Shown one piece after another: positions 1 to 9,686 of a DNA stretch of 64,000 nt. The DNA comes from Winogradskyella sp. UBA3174. GTDB taxonomy: Bacteria > Bacteroidota > Bacteroidia > Flavobacteriales > Flavobacteriaceae. A program made the position numbers and the translations under genes. The notes beneath the pieces are model-generated. The model ran no database searches. It was not told where the DNA came from and was given only the letters and a program-made list of their open reading frames with translations. The stretch's first letter is position 1. Each line of letters starts with the position of its first letter. The stretch lies in NCBI RefSeq assembly GCF_002364335.1, contig NZ_DEXW01000061.1, forward strand, positions 9,160 through 73,159. The letters are read 5' to 3'.

Positions 1-911
1 AAACCACAATCTGTTGAATTAATTCGTCTATTATAACAGCTTAATAAACCATTATTACCATAGACTTGATAAGAATCTGCTACATAGTTGATCGTGGTTG
101 AACCTAGCATATTTTCTGATGTTAGAATAAAATCAAAGCGATCATCAAAACCACCTGTTGTTCCTCCTAAACCAGTTTCTGTTCGTGTAGATTGCGTAAA
201 AACATCTACAAAGTTTGTATTATTATTCCAACTTCCTATACGATTTACAGGATCTGTAAACGTAATGTTATTATTGTCTTGTAGTAATTCCTGAAAAGCA
301 GGCTCTGAAGCTGTATATACATTTAAATCACCACCTAAAAGAATGTTACTACTAGATGGTAATGTATTTAAATAATTGTCTAATTCTAGAACCATATTAA
401 AGCGTCGTTGTGCATTAACTGTTCCGCTAGACGCTTTAAGGTGACAAACAATAATATAAATTTCTATTGGGTTTGTAGCTTGGTCGGTTGTGTTGAGTTG
501 AACTTTATAAACATTAAAATCTCTTAAATTAGTAGGTACTATAATTTCTTCCTCTAAAATAAATTTAGAGCTATCGTAGTACAATAAATTCTGTAAATCA
601 TTTTGATTACTACCAAAATCGTCAGACGTGTTAGAAACATAAGTAGCCATTTCAAAGTTTGAATTTATGGCTGATTTGGTTATGTTTAAAACGTTATTAG
701 CACCAGTACTGTTATTTAATTCGCAAACTAAAAATAAATCTGGTTGATAATCTGAAAGAATAAATTCTAAATCATCTTCGCGATTAGGAACTGCATCTTC
801 TAAAGGATAATTTAACAGATTATAAAACATCACTTTAAAAGTTTCTTGCGCAGAAACATTTAGAATAGTTAATAATCCGACTACAAATAATCCAAATACC
901 TTCTTTTTCAT
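1..911 (-). CDS. Secreted endonuclease/exonuclease/phosphatase family protein (partial, C-terminus beyond window)
   Basis: Reading the minus strand from the ATG at 911 gives an uninterrupted frame to the window edge, about 303 residues. It begins with a signal peptide (MKKKVFGLFVVGLLTILNVS, cleavage near SAQ). EEP-fold motifs follow in order: FYNLLNYP (the Asn motif), LVCELNN (the metal-binding Glu), VCHLKA, GGDLNVY (Asp-x-Asn) and DDRFDFIL. The family cleaves phosphodiester bonds in nucleic acids or phospholipids with Mg2+. An exported flavobacterial member is probably an extracellular or periplasmic nuclease or phosphoesterase, but the substrate cannot be told. The frame has no stop, so the gene continues to the left. 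Only the C-terminal His motif and any sorting domain are missing from view. Confidence 0.85.
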   Translation of the reverse strand, partial: MKKKVFGLFVVGLLTILNVSAQETFKVMFYNLLNYPLEDAVPNREDDLEFILSDYQPDLFLVCELNNSTGANNVLNITKSAINSNFEMATYVSNTSDDFGSNQNDLQNLLYYDSSKFILEEEIIVPTNLRDFNVYKVQLNTTDQATNPIEIYIIVCHLKASSGTVNAQRRFNMVLELDNYLNTLPSSSNILLGGDLNVYTASEPAFQELLQDNNNITFTDPVNRIGSWNNNTNFVDVFTQSTRTETGLGGTTGGFDDRFDFILTSENMLGSTTINYVADSYQVYGNNGLLSCYNRRINSTDCG

Positions 912-936
912 AGCAGTGAAATAATAGTAGATATTT

Positions 937-1617
937 TTAGAAATTTGGACTTAAACCAGATTCTCTATAAAAAGCGTTAAGTATTTCTATAACTTCATCA
1001 CCAGAGTCTACAAGGTGAATTAAATCTAAGTCTTTAGGACTAATATTACCTGCGTCTAATAGAGTTGTTTTAACCCAATCCATTAAACCTCCCCAAAATT
1101 CTTTTCCGACTAATATAATTGGGAATACTTCAATTTTATGTGTTTGAATCAATGTAATGGCTTCAAATAACTCGTCTAACGTCCCAAAACCACCAGGCAT
1201 TACTACAAAGCCTTGAGAGTATTTTACAAACATCACCTTGCGAACAAAGAAGTAATCAAAGTCTAAACTTTTATCATTATCTATATATGGGTTATCATGT
1301 TGTTCAAATGGTAGCTCAATATTTAAGCCTACAGAAGTTCCGCCTGCAATATGCGCTCCTTTGTTACCAGCTTCCATTATACCTGGTCCACCTCCAGTAA
1401 TAACTCCGTAACCTTGATTTACTATTTTACTAGCAACTTCTTCAGCTAACTTATAATATTTATGATCTGGTTTTGTTCTAGCAGAACCAAATATAGATAC
1501 GCAAGGACCAATTTTACTTAGCTTTTCATAGCCATTAACAAACTCACCCATGATTTTAAAAATCGCCCATGAGTCGTTTGTTTTTATTTCATTCCAACGT
1601 TTATGTTTGTTTTCCAT
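937..1617 (-). CDS. LOG-family (TIGR00730) Rossmann-fold nucleotide phosphoribohydrolase
   Basis: The 226-residue protein carries both signature motifs of the family: GGGPGIMEAGNKGA, about residues 75-88, and PGGFGTLDE, about residues 142-150. LOG proteins hydrolyse nucleoside 5'-monophosphates to a base plus ribose 5-phosphate and release free cytokinins in plants and some bacteria. In most bacteria the physiological role is nucleotide turnover and remains unclear. The extended N-terminus matches the longer flavobacterial subgroup. It lies 25 bases upstream of the EEP gene on the same strand and downstream of uvrA, so a loose co-transcribed group is possible. No signal peptide is present, so it is cytosolic. 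Confidence 0.85.
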   Translation of the reverse strand: MENKHKRWNEIKTNDSWAIFKIMGEFVNGYEKLSKIGPCVSIFGSARTKPDHKYYKLAEEVASKIVNQGYGVITGGGPGIMEAGNKGAHIAGGTSVGLNIELPFEQHDNPYIDNDKSLDFDYFFVRKVMFVKYSQGFVVMPGGFGTLDELFEAITLIQTHKIEVFPIILVGKEFWGGLMDWVKTTLLDAGNISPKDLDLIHLVDSGDEVIEILNAFYRESGLSPNF

Positions 1618-1699
1618 AGATTCAGTATTCAGTTTTAATTAGAGATAACTTGCTAATATAAGTGTTTTATAATCTTAGAGTCTAAATACCAATATAGTA

Positions 1700-4528
1700 T
1701 TAATTCAATTCTTTTTTTAAAAACTTGGCTGTATAGCTCTTTTTATCTTTAATTATTTGTTCTGGTGTCCCTTTAGCAACAACTTCTCCGCCAGCGTTAC
1801 CGCCTTCGTAACCAATATCTATAATATAATCTACAGTTTTTATGACATCTAAATTATGTTCAATAATTAACACAGTATTGCCTTTATCCACTAATTTATT
1901 TAGAACTTTCATTAGTACTCTTATATCTTCAAAATGTAAGCCTGTCGTAGGTTCATCTAATATATAAAAGGTGTTTCCAGTATCGCGCTTACTTAGTTCA
2001 GTCGCTAATTTAATACGTTGTGCTTCTCCACCAGAGAGTGTTGTGCTTTGTTGTCCTAATGTAATATAACCTAAACCAACATCTTTAATCGTTTTTAACT
2101 TTCGGTAAATTTTAGGAATATGTTCAAAGAAACCTACAGCGTCTTCAATAGTCATATTCAATACATCACTTATGGACTTTCCTTTATATCTAATTTCTAG
2201 TGTTTCGCGATTAAAACGTTTGCCTTGGCAGGTTTCACATTCTACATAAACATCTGGTAAAAAGTTCATTTCTATAACACGCAAACCACCACCTTGGCAG
2301 GTTTCGCAACGACCACCTTTAACGTTAAAACTAAAACGGCCTGGTTTGTAACCACGAATTAAGGCTTCAGGTATTTTAGAAAACAAGCTTCTTATCTCAT
2401 CAAAGGTTTTGGTATAAGTTGCTGGATTACTTCGTGGAGTTCTTCCAATTGGCGATTGGTTAATATCTATTACTTTATCCGCATGTTCTAAACCTTTAAT
2501 GCTTTTGTACGGCATTGGTTTTTTGACTCCATTAAAGTAATAGGCATTAAGAATAGGGTAGAGCGTTTCATTAATTAAAGTCGATTTACCACTTCCTGAA
2601 ACTCCGGTCACACCAATCATTTTACCTAAAGGAAGCTCAATATCTACATTTTTTAAATTGTTACCAGTACAACCTTTAAGAACCATTTTTTTACCGTTGC
2701 CTTTTCGTCTCGTTTTAGGGATTTCAATTTCTTTTTTACCGTTAAGATAATCTGCAGTCAACGTATTATGCGTTAGTAATTCTTTTGGTGTTCCTTCGCT
2801 TATAATTTGGCCACCATGTTTACCTGCAAACGGTCCAATATCAATAACGTGGTCGGCACGCTCTATCATATCCTTATCATGTTCTACTACAATAACAGAA
2901 TTACCTATATCTCTTAAGGATTCAAGCGAATTGATTAGTTTTTCATTATCGCGCTGGTGCAAACCAATACTCGGTTCATCTAATATATAAAGTACGCCAA
3001 CTAATTGAGAACCAATTTGAGTGGCCAAGCGAATACGTTGTGCTTCACCACCAGAGAGTGATTTAGAACTTCGGTTTAAGGATAAATAGGTGAGTCCTAC
3101 ATCTAATAAAAACTGAACCCTATTTCTGATTTCTTTTATTATTTCTTCAGAAATTTGTTGTTGCTTACGAGACAAGCGTTCATTTAAACCTTTTAGCCAT
3201 TCACTAAGTTCAATGATATCCATCTTTACTAAATCTGCGATGTTTTTACCATCTACTTTAAAGTATAAGGATTCTTTTTGGAGTCGAGAACCATCACAAA
3301 CAGGACATTCTATATTATCCATATATTCTTTTGCCCAACGGACTAAAGATGTTGAGTTAGATTTGTATTGGTTATCAATAAAATTCGCAACACCTTCAAA
3401 ATCTATATTATAATCTCTAGTTACACCAAGCATTTTACTTTCTACTGTGAATTTATCTTTTCCGCCAAATAAAATAATTTGTTTAGCTTCTTCGGGAATA
3501 GCTTTCCAAGGGGTATTAAGTGAAAAATCAAAACGTTGTGCAATCGTTTCAAACTGTTTAAAAATCCAACTTTTCTTTTGCGGACCATGAGGCGCTAATG
3601 CACCATTACTTATAGATAATGATTCATCTGGTACTAGTTTTTTTGGATTCACCACATACAGTTCTCCTATACCATTACAGTTTTTACAAGCTCCTTTCGG
3701 TGAATTAAATGAAAAATTATTAGGCTCTGGATTTGGATAGGATATCCCAGAGGACGGACACATTAAATTTCGGCTAAAATATCGAGGTTCATTTGTGTCT
3801 TGGTCAATAACAATTAAGACATCATCTCCATGATACATAGCTGTATTTATGGATTCCATGAGCCGCTTTTCGTTATCTTTAGAATCATCAATTTTTAAGC
3901 GATCGATGACAATCTCAACATCGTGAGTTTTGTAACGATCTAGTTTCATACCTTTTTCAATATCTACTATGTTACCATCTGTTCTTACTTTGACAAAACC
4001 TTGCTTAGCAATTTGCTCAAATAGTTCACGATAGTGCCCTTTACGAGAGCGTATTACTGGAGAAAGAATACTAATGCGTTTCCCTTTAAACGATTCTAAT
4101 ATTAATCCTTTTATCTGTTCATCATTGTAACTCACCATTTTTTCGCCAGTATTAAAACTGTAAGCATCTGCTGCTCTTGCGAATAGTAAACGTAAAAAAT
4201 CGTAAATCTCTGTGATTGTACCCACGGTAGACCGTGGTGATTTACTCGTAGTTTTCTGCTCAATGGCAATTACTGGAGATAGACCATCAATTTTATCAAC
4301 ATCTGGTCGTTCTAAACTACCTAAAAACTGACGTGCATAAGCCGAAAAAGTTTCAATATAACGACGTTGACCTTCGGCATAAATTGTATCAAAAGCTAAC
4401 GATGATTTCCCACTACCAGAAAGCCCAGTAATTACGACTAGTTTCTCTCTAGGGATAGTAACATCAATGTTTTTAAGGTTGTGAACTCTAGCACCTTGTA
4501 CTTTAATAGAATCGTTAAATTGGCTCAT
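1700..4528 (-). CDS. uvrA: UvrABC excision nuclease subunit A
   Basis: UvrA is the DNA-damage recognition ATPase of nucleotide excision repair and loads UvrB at lesions. The 942-residue protein has two ABC ATPase modules. The first Walker A is GLSGSGKSSL near the N-terminus and the second is GVSGSGKSTL. Two signatures, LSGGEAQRIRLA and LSGGEAQRIKLA, precede the Walker B motifs YILDEPSIGLHQRD and YILDEPTTGLHFED. Cys pairs CKNCNG/CPVCDG and CETCQG/CETCQG form the two zinc modules. An upstream ATG at 4576 is open in frame, but it would place the start upstream of a good -7 promoter box. The MSQFNDSIKVQG start at 4528 also fits the family N-terminus. Confidence 0.97.
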   Translation of the reverse strand: MSQFNDSIKVQGARVHNLKNIDVTIPREKLVVITGLSGSGKSSLAFDTIYAEGQRRYIETFSAYARQFLGSLERPDVDKIDGLSPVIAIEQKTTSKSPRSTVGTITEIYDFLRLLFARAADAYSFNTGEKMVSYNDEQIKGLILESFKGKRISILSPVIRSRKGHYRELFEQIAKQGFVKVRTDGNIVDIEKGMKLDRYKTHDVEIVIDRLKIDDSKDNEKRLMESINTAMYHGDDVLIVIDQDTNEPRYFSRNLMCPSSGISYPNPEPNNFSFNSPKGACKNCNGIGELYVVNPKKLVPDESLSISNGALAPHGPQKKSWIFKQFETIAQRFDFSLNTPWKAIPEEAKQIILFGGKDKFTVESKMLGVTRDYNIDFEGVANFIDNQYKSNSTSLVRWAKEYMDNIECPVCDGSRLQKESLYFKVDGKNIADLVKMDIIELSEWLKGLNERLSRKQQQISEEIIKEIRNRVQFLLDVGLTYLSLNRSSKSLSGGEAQRIRLATQIGSQLVGVLYILDEPSIGLHQRDNEKLINSLESLRDIGNSVIVVEHDKDMIERADHVIDIGPFAGKHGGQIISEGTPKELLTHNTLTADYLNGKKEIEIPKTRRKGNGKKMVLKGCTGNNLKNVDIELPLGKMIGVTGVSGSGKSTLINETLYPILNAYYFNGVKKPMPYKSIKGLEHADKVIDINQSPIGRTPRSNPATYTKTFDEIRSLFSKIPEALIRGYKPGRFSFNVKGGRCETCQGGGLRVIEMNFLPDVYVECETCQGKRFNRETLEIRYKGKSISDVLNMTIEDAVGFFEHIPKIYRKLKTIKDVGLGYITLGQQSTTLSGGEAQRIKLATELSKRDTGNTFYILDEPTTGLHFEDIRVLMKVLNKLVDKGNTVLIIEHNLDVIKTVDYIIDIGYEGGNAGGEVVAKGTPEQIIKDKKSYTAKFLKKELN

Positions 4529-4565
4529 AAATAATATAAAATCCTCCGAATGTTTTGGAAAGTTG

Positions 4566-4573
4566 CAAAGGTA
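4566..4573 (-). promoter_or_regulatory. -7 box of uvrA promoter
   Basis: The minus strand reads TACCTTTG followed by C, the form TAnnTTTG expected of the Bacteroidota housekeeping sigma factor. It lies about 38 bases upstream of the ATG at 4528 and rules against the longer upstream start. I see no matching TTTG -33 element at the usual spacing. Confidence 0.6.
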
Positions 4574-4652
4574 CAAATTTTAGATGTTAAAAATGACGTG
4601 AAGGTTTAGCCGTAAATTCATATAATTGTAATATAAATTTTAAATAATAAAC

Positions 4653-5177
4653 ATGAAATTACTAGGAATAGGCTCAAGAATAGATCACGCAGAACACGGA
4701 AAAGGTGTAGTGACGAATGTCACCTCAAAACACTATTGGGTTACGTTTATAGATAATGGTTTAGAAACTATAGATTTAGATTCTGAATTCCAAGTTATTG
4801 AAGCTGCTGAAGATGAAGTAGACACGGTTAGTTTTTATGAAGTAGAACGTACTTTAAAATCGGTCTTAAAAAAATGGTCAGATGTGTCTGAAGTTATTAC
4901 GATTGCAGATAAATGGAAAGGAGGGAAACTCATAATGCAACCAGGAGATATAAATCTAAAATCTAGTGAAGTACCTATAGATGCCTTTTTTCATAAAATT
5001 ATAATGGTACGCGATCGCTTACGTGTTATGGAGCAAAAGATTAATTCTAGTAACTTAGATGAACAAGAAAAGATTGACTTACAGCAATATATTACGAGAA
5101 GCTACGGAAGTTTAACGAGCTTTAATGTGTTGTTTAAGTTAAAGACGCAACAGTTTGTTGGGCAGCGTAGTAAATAA
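4653..5177 (+). CDS. Conserved hypothetical protein with N-terminal SH3-like/tudor-like module
   Basis: I do not recognise a named family for this 174-residue soluble protein. The first 50 residues (LGIGSRIDHAEHGKGVV, then a WVTFIDNG turn) have the small beta-barrel pattern also seen in CarD-like and UvrD C-terminal modules. These often touch RNA polymerase or nucleic acid. The remainder is charged and helical (KWSDVSEVITIADKWKGG; then VRDRLRVMEQKI). There is no signal peptide. It is divergent from uvrA with 124 bases between the starts, which could let the two share a regulatory region. It ends 37 bases before the convergent gene downstream. Confidence 0.75.
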   Translation: MKLLGIGSRIDHAEHGKGVVTNVTSKHYWVTFIDNGLETIDLDSEFQVIEAAEDEVDTVSFYEVERTLKSVLKKWSDVSEVITIADKWKGGKLIMQPGDINLKSSEVPIDAFFHKIIMVRDRLRVMEQKINSSNLDEQEKIDLQQYITRSYGSLTSFNVLFKLKTQQFVGQRSK

Positions 5178-5214
5178 TAGGTTTGTTATTGTGCGCTTAG
5201 AGAATTAAATTATA

Positions 5215-5946
5215 TTAAAAATTAAGTCCTTTTACACCATCAAGCTCCAATCCTAAAAACAACAATTTATGAAAGGTTGGAAGTTGTGCACCACTTTCTG
5301 TAGTGATCCAATTCTCCCAAGTCGCTTCTAAACCATCTATTGGTAAAATAGCGACCCACATTTGGTAGCTTTTTGGCTTTCCATTTTCGTCTAAATGCCA
5401 TAGGTATGAGTCTCCTGGTGTTGTACCACCAGATATGTAAGTGACTAATAGTGCATCTTTATTATCTTCTGTTTTAACCAAACGGCGTTCTACACCATTA
5501 TCAAATACTTTGTATGGAGCTACTAACCAAAAGGAATCATTATTAAAATAAGCTTCGGCTTTATTTATGTAATCTTGTTTTTCAATACCATTATACTCTT
5601 GTTCTGCAACAAATACTTTAGAATTAGCTTTGTTTTCAAAATCTAATAAGACTGTGAAATTGTCCCAGTATACTTCACAAGTATTATCAGATTTGTACCA
5701 TTTATAATGGTGTCTGTCTTTGAAGGTCCATTCTAAATAATCGGTATTTAAATAAGCTGCTTCGTCTAAGCTTTGTAACAACTCTAAGGCTAGTAAATCT
5801 GCCGCAGGTCCTTGTTTCCCTTCAGGCAAGTCTTCATTGTATTTTAGGTACATGAAACCGAAGAGTAAGAGGGTTGGTAATGTGAAGAAGATGATTACTC
5901 CACCAATTATTTTTAGTGCTTTTTTAAGTTTTGATTGCTTTGCCAT
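5215..5946 (-). CDS. Hypothetical membrane-anchored protein
   Basis: The 243-residue protein has a short basic N-terminus, one membrane segment (residues about 13-32, GGVIIFFTLPTLLLFGFMYL) and a large domain that would face the periplasm. The soluble part is rich in Trp and Tyr, with a segment CEVYWDNFTVLLDF and a C-terminal HKLLFLGLELDGVKGLNF. I do not recognise a family. It is transcribed away from the repeat-rich gap that follows the tricorn-like protease gene and shares its strand. Confidence 0.7.
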   Translation of the reverse strand: MAKQSKLKKALKIIGGVIIFFTLPTLLLFGFMYLKYNEDLPEGKQGPAADLLALELLQSLDEAAYLNTDYLEWTFKDRHHYKWYKSDNTCEVYWDNFTVLLDFENKANSKVFVAEQEYNGIEKQDYINKAEAYFNNDSFWLVAPYKVFDNGVERRLVKTEDNKDALLVTYISGGTTPGDSYLWHLDENGKPKSYQMWVAILPIDGLEATWENWITTESGAQLPTFHKLLFLGLELDGVKGLNF

Positions 5947-6078
5947 GAATACACAAATTATTTTTTCAAAATTAATATAAATATTCGAACGTTATTGCGA
6001 GAAACAAAGCAAATGCAAAGCATTTTTGAATACGTTTAAAAAACAATAATAGGGAATCAGTAATATCACTACTTATGT

Positions 6079-6191
6079 CGTCACTTGGAGTGATTTTCAA
6101 AACTTGAGAAAACTTTATCGAGAAGTCTGATCTGTCATTTAGATGTTGTTCTCGATACAATTCTCGCTGACTCGAAAGACTCGAACTGACG
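6079..6191. repeat. Inverted pair of REP-like intergenic elements
   Basis: Two diverged copies of one motif face each other tail to tail. 6079-6126 begins CGTCACTTGGAGTGATTTTC and ends ATCGAGAAGT. 6149-6191 begins TTCTCGATACAATTCTCG and ends CTCGAACTGACG. Both resemble the copies at 9687-9785. A further degenerate motif of another intergenic type (TTATTGCGAGAAACAAAGC) lies at 5990-6010. No coding frame makes sense here, and the gap 5947-6197 holds nothing else I can support. Confidence 0.6.
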
Positions 6192-6197
6192 TTATAA

Positions 6198-9100
6198 TTA
6201 ATTATCAGACTTATAACCAGCAGGTCGTTTCCAACGCAAAGGTGCTTTTGGTTCTGGTTGTAATTTAAACTCGTTACCTTTTAATAATTTCATGGCTTCT
6301 TGCACAGCACGTTCTAATTGCGGATCAATACCTTTAGATGTTAATCTTGGTTCTTGAATCACTTCAATATCTGGTGCGACACCTTCCCCTTCAACAGCCC
6401 ATTCACCATTCACATCATAAAAACCACCTCTTGGTGCTACCATTCGTCCACCATCAATAAACGCAGGTGTATCCCAAGTTCCAACTAAACCACCCCAAGT
6501 TTTTGTGCCAATCATTGGACCTATGCTTTTCATCTTAAACATATATGGCAATAGATCTCCACCTGAACCTGCGCGCTCGTTAATGATCATAACTTTCGGT
6601 CCCCAAATACCTGCCATTGGTGTGGTCCAAGGTCTATTGTCACCAGCTTTACTATTAAAGTATCCGAATAACTCACGAGACATTATATCTATCATATAAT
6701 CTGCAGCTGAACCACCTCCATTGTTACGTTCATCTATCACAGCACCTTTTTTATCTTGTTGAGAGAAATAGTAGCGGTTAAACGATGTAAAACCTCCACC
6801 ACCTGTATTAGGTACATATACATAAGCTAATTTACCATTAGAGAGTTCATCTACTTTTCTTCGATTACTTTCGACCCAATCTATAGTTCTTAAACCACGT
6901 TCACTGCCTACTGGTTTAACTAAAACGGTTCTAGCATCTGTCATTGATGGTTTTGAGTTTACGGTTATGTTGATTTCGCGTCCAGAGGTCTGCTCTAACA
7001 GGTTGTATGGATTTACATCTGCTGAAAGTAGTTTGCCATTAATAGCTAAAATATAATCTCCCACATTAACGTTAATTCCTGGTTGCGCTAGTGGAGCTTT
7101 TAAATTAGGGTTCCAGCGTTCTCCATTAAAAATTTTAGAAATCTTAAAATTACCGTTTACCAATTCAATATCGCATCCTAACAAACCAACAGGCACACGA
7201 TCGACATTAGGGAAATCACCACCAGATACATAAGAATGTCCTACTGCAACCTCACCACTCATAATATCTACCACATAATTTAAATCGGTTCTATGACGTA
7301 CATGATCAATCCAAGGTGCATACCACTTATAAACATCCTCCCAAGGAGCTCCGTGTACATTATCTACATATAAGAAATCGCGCATATATCTCCAACCTTC
7401 TTTAAAAATTTGATGTGCTTCGGCTTTTGGATCTAGTTTTATTTTTAAGTTCGTCTTTAAATTATCCTTTCCAGGTTTTGGAGGTGTAGCAGCACTAGCT
7501 AATACCCAACTTCTATTTTGAAATAATAAAATTGAATTTCTATCTTCGGAAGCGACCATTTGCGATACACCATCTGCATAATCTGTTGCTTTCCCTTTTT
7601 CAACATCATAAGAATGAACTTTTAAGCCCTCTACATTCTGAATAGCTTCAGCAATAAACACCTTATTCTTAGGTCCTTTTAGTAGTGCCACATAATTTCT
7701 TGCAGGTAAATCTAAAGCGACAGCTCTATCGTAAATACCGTTTTCTGTAATCGTAACTTTAACATCTTTAGACTCTTTTTTATCACTATCTTTATTCTTG
7801 TTGTCATCCTTTTTATCAGTATCACTATCGGCCTTTTTAATATCCTCGCTATCATTTTTTGGAAGATTTGGTGCTTCATCTTCAGTATTTAACACTACAG
7901 CATATAAACTTCGTGTTAAAGTAGCTGCTGAATCAAAATTACTCATGTCTAGCCAACCCGATTGTAGTCCATAGTTAGTGCTCACCAATGTAAATAAATA
8001 TTTGCCTGAAATATCCCAAACAGGCGAAATAGCATCAGCAAGCGGGTCTGTAAGTTGCATTGTTTTTTTAGAATCTACATTATATGCAAAAATGGCTTTG
8101 AAATGACTGTCTTGCTGCTTAGCAAATGCAATCCACTTACTGTCTGGTGACCAAACAGGATTCATAGTTCGGTTAGGATGTGCATAACGGTCTGTGGCGA
8201 CTTTACTTATTTTTTTAGTGTCTAGATTTATTATCCATATATTATAATGCGTATCTGTATAGGCAATATGTTTGCTGTCCGGTGACCAATCTGGTTGAAA
8301 ATAGAACGTCGGATTAGGTAGTTTAATAGCTTCTGCATTCTGGCCATTTTGATCTGCCAGCATTAATTGATATTCACCCCTTTTATCTGAAAACCAAGCA
8401 ATTTTATCACCTTTTGGAGACCAAATTGGATTACGATCTGCAACACCAGGAGAATTGGTGACATTCATCCAAGTTCCATTTTCTTTAGGTACTGTAAATA
8501 TTTCACCACGATGTTCAAAAATAGCACGTTTCCCTTTTGGCGATACATTTGGATTTGATAAGTTGGAAGCCAAAACATTATCCCACTTTGTTCGGTAGAA
8601 ATTTAAGTCTGCTTTAACTTCAATATTTAATTGTTTAGTATCTGTAGACGTCGGATTGTAAAGATGAAGGTAACCACCTTGCTCATAAATAATTTTTGAA
8701 GCACTAGCATCTAAACTTTTAACATCGAATTTTTTATGAAACGTAATTTGCTTTTCTTCTTTGGTATCAGGATTAAAAGACCAGATATTCATGGTGTAAT
8801 CACGTTCAGACATAAAGTAAACGATACCATTTAACCAAATAGGATCTAAATGACGTTCGCCTGTTGGTTGCTTAGTTCTTACTAAGCCTTTCGTCTCCAT
8901 ATCAACCACCCAAATTGGCATGGCTTGTCCGCCTCTATAGTTTCTCCATTCAGCATCCCAACCTGTAATTGGTGTATAAGCGATATGTTTTCCGTCTGAC
9001 GATATCTCACCATAAGCAGCTCTTTGTATATCTAGAGCCTTAGGTAAGCCACCTTTGATGGAAATGGTAAAGAATTTACTAGTCATTGTAGGTTGACTTT

Positions 9101-9470
9101 CTCGACCTGAACGAAACACTACATCTCCATCTGGTGTCCACCCTTGCACAAAATCTCCGGTTGGGTGATAGGTGAGGCGTTTTGGCTCTCCTCCTTCCGA
9201 AGGCATAATAAAAACATCTACATTACCATCGTATTGTGCCGTAAAAGCTATCATCTTTCCATCATTTGAAAAGTGTGGACTTGATTCGTAACCATCATCG
9301 CTGGTTAGTCTAATTGCAGTTCCTCCATTTACTGATGCTTTCCATAAATCGTTAGCGTATACAAATACGACATCATTGCCATGTAATGTTGGTTGTCTTA
9401 ATAATTGTGTGCCTTGAGAAAAGCTGAAAAAAGAATAGCATAATGCTATAGCAACGATAAATTGTTTCAT
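6198..9470 (-). CDS. Tricorn-like S41 family peptidase (secreted)
   Basis: The 1,090-residue protein has a signal peptide (MKQFIVAIALCYSFFSFSQG). Two stretches of TolB/WD40-type propeller repeats follow (SSPHFSNDGKMIAF, PNVSPKGKRAIFE, PIWSPKGDKIAWFSDKRG, PDWSPDSKHIAYTD, PVWSPDSKWIAF). A Lys/Asp-rich low-complexity linker sits near residues 543-573. After it come a PDZ region (NVNVGDYILAINGKLL) and the S41 catalytic core, with nucleophile Ser in NERAGSGGD near residue 968 and the TKTWGG stretch after it. Tricorn proteases feed peptides through the propellers to a C-terminal serine protease. An exported member would act on periplasmic or external peptides and fits a protein-scavenging lifestyle. 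Confidence 0.93.
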   Translation of the reverse strand: MKQFIVAIALCYSFFSFSQGTQLLRQPTLHGNDVVFVYANDLWKASVNGGTAIRLTSDDGYESSPHFSNDGKMIAFTAQYDGNVDVFIMPSEGGEPKRLTYHPTGDFVQGWTPDGDVVFRSGRESQPTMTSKFFTISIKGGLPKALDIQRAAYGEISSDGKHIAYTPITGWDAEWRNYRGGQAMPIWVVDMETKGLVRTKQPTGERHLDPIWLNGIVYFMSERDYTMNIWSFNPDTKEEKQITFHKKFDVKSLDASASKIIYEQGGYLHLYNPTSTDTKQLNIEVKADLNFYRTKWDNVLASNLSNPNVSPKGKRAIFEHRGEIFTVPKENGTWMNVTNSPGVADRNPIWSPKGDKIAWFSDKRGEYQLMLADQNGQNAEAIKLPNPTFYFQPDWSPDSKHIAYTDTHYNIWIINLDTKKISKVATDRYAHPNRTMNPVWSPDSKWIAFAKQQDSHFKAIFAYNVDSKKTMQLTDPLADAISPVWDISGKYLFTLVSTNYGLQSGWLDMSNFDSAATLTRSLYAVVLNTEDEAPNLPKNDSEDIKKADSDTDKKDDNKNKDSDKKESKDVKVTITENGIYDRAVALDLPARNYVALLKGPKNKVFIAEAIQNVEGLKVHSYDVEKGKATDYADGVSQMVASEDRNSILLFQNRSWVLASAATPPKPGKDNLKTNLKIKLDPKAEAHQIFKEGWRYMRDFLYVDNVHGAPWEDVYKWYAPWIDHVRHRTDLNYVVDIMSGEVAVGHSYVSGGDFPNVDRVPVGLLGCDIELVNGNFKISKIFNGERWNPNLKAPLAQPGINVNVGDYILAINGKLLSADVNPYNLLEQTSGREINITVNSKPSMTDARTVLVKPVGSERGLRTIDWVESNRRKVDELSNGKLAYVYVPNTGGGGFTSFNRYYFSQQDKKGAVIDERNNGGGSAADYMIDIMSRELFGYFNSKAGDNRPWTTPMAGIWGPKVMIINERAGSGGDLLPYMFKMKSIGPMIGTKTWGGLVGTWDTPAFIDGGRMVAPRGGFYDVNGEWAVEGEGVAPDIEVIQEPRLTSKGIDPQLERAVQEAMKLLKGNEFKLQPEPKAPLRWKRPAGYKSDN

Positions 9471-9511
9471 GTGTTTGTCTTTAAATTAATAAATTGGTCA
9501 CATGGTACATT

Positions 9512-9519
9512 CAAAAATA
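9512..9519 (-). promoter_or_regulatory. Candidate -7 box for the tricorn-like gene
   Basis: The minus strand reads TATTTTTG, about 42 bases upstream of the ATG at 9470. It fits TAnnTTTG but has no clear -33 partner. The gap 9471-9789 otherwise holds the inverted repeat described separately. Confidence 0.4.
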
Positions 9520-9686
9520 GTCTTTACTTAAAATTAAACTATTGATGATGAATGTTCCGTGTTGGTTGGTTTTAAGACGTAAGTTAGTTGAATAATTTGG
9601 TGACTATAAATATACGATATAGTGTTTGTCGATATTGTAAAATGGTGTTAAAAACTTATGTTAAAAGGTTTTAGGTGTTACAAAGG

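Noticed and set aside
4529..4576. Upstream ATG of uvrA
   Set aside because: The added 16 residues match no UvrA and would start upstream of, and read through, the promoter -7 box.
5972..6160. 62-codon frame on the minus strand
   Set aside because: It runs through intergenic repeat DNA, has no recognisable start context and encodes no plausible domain.
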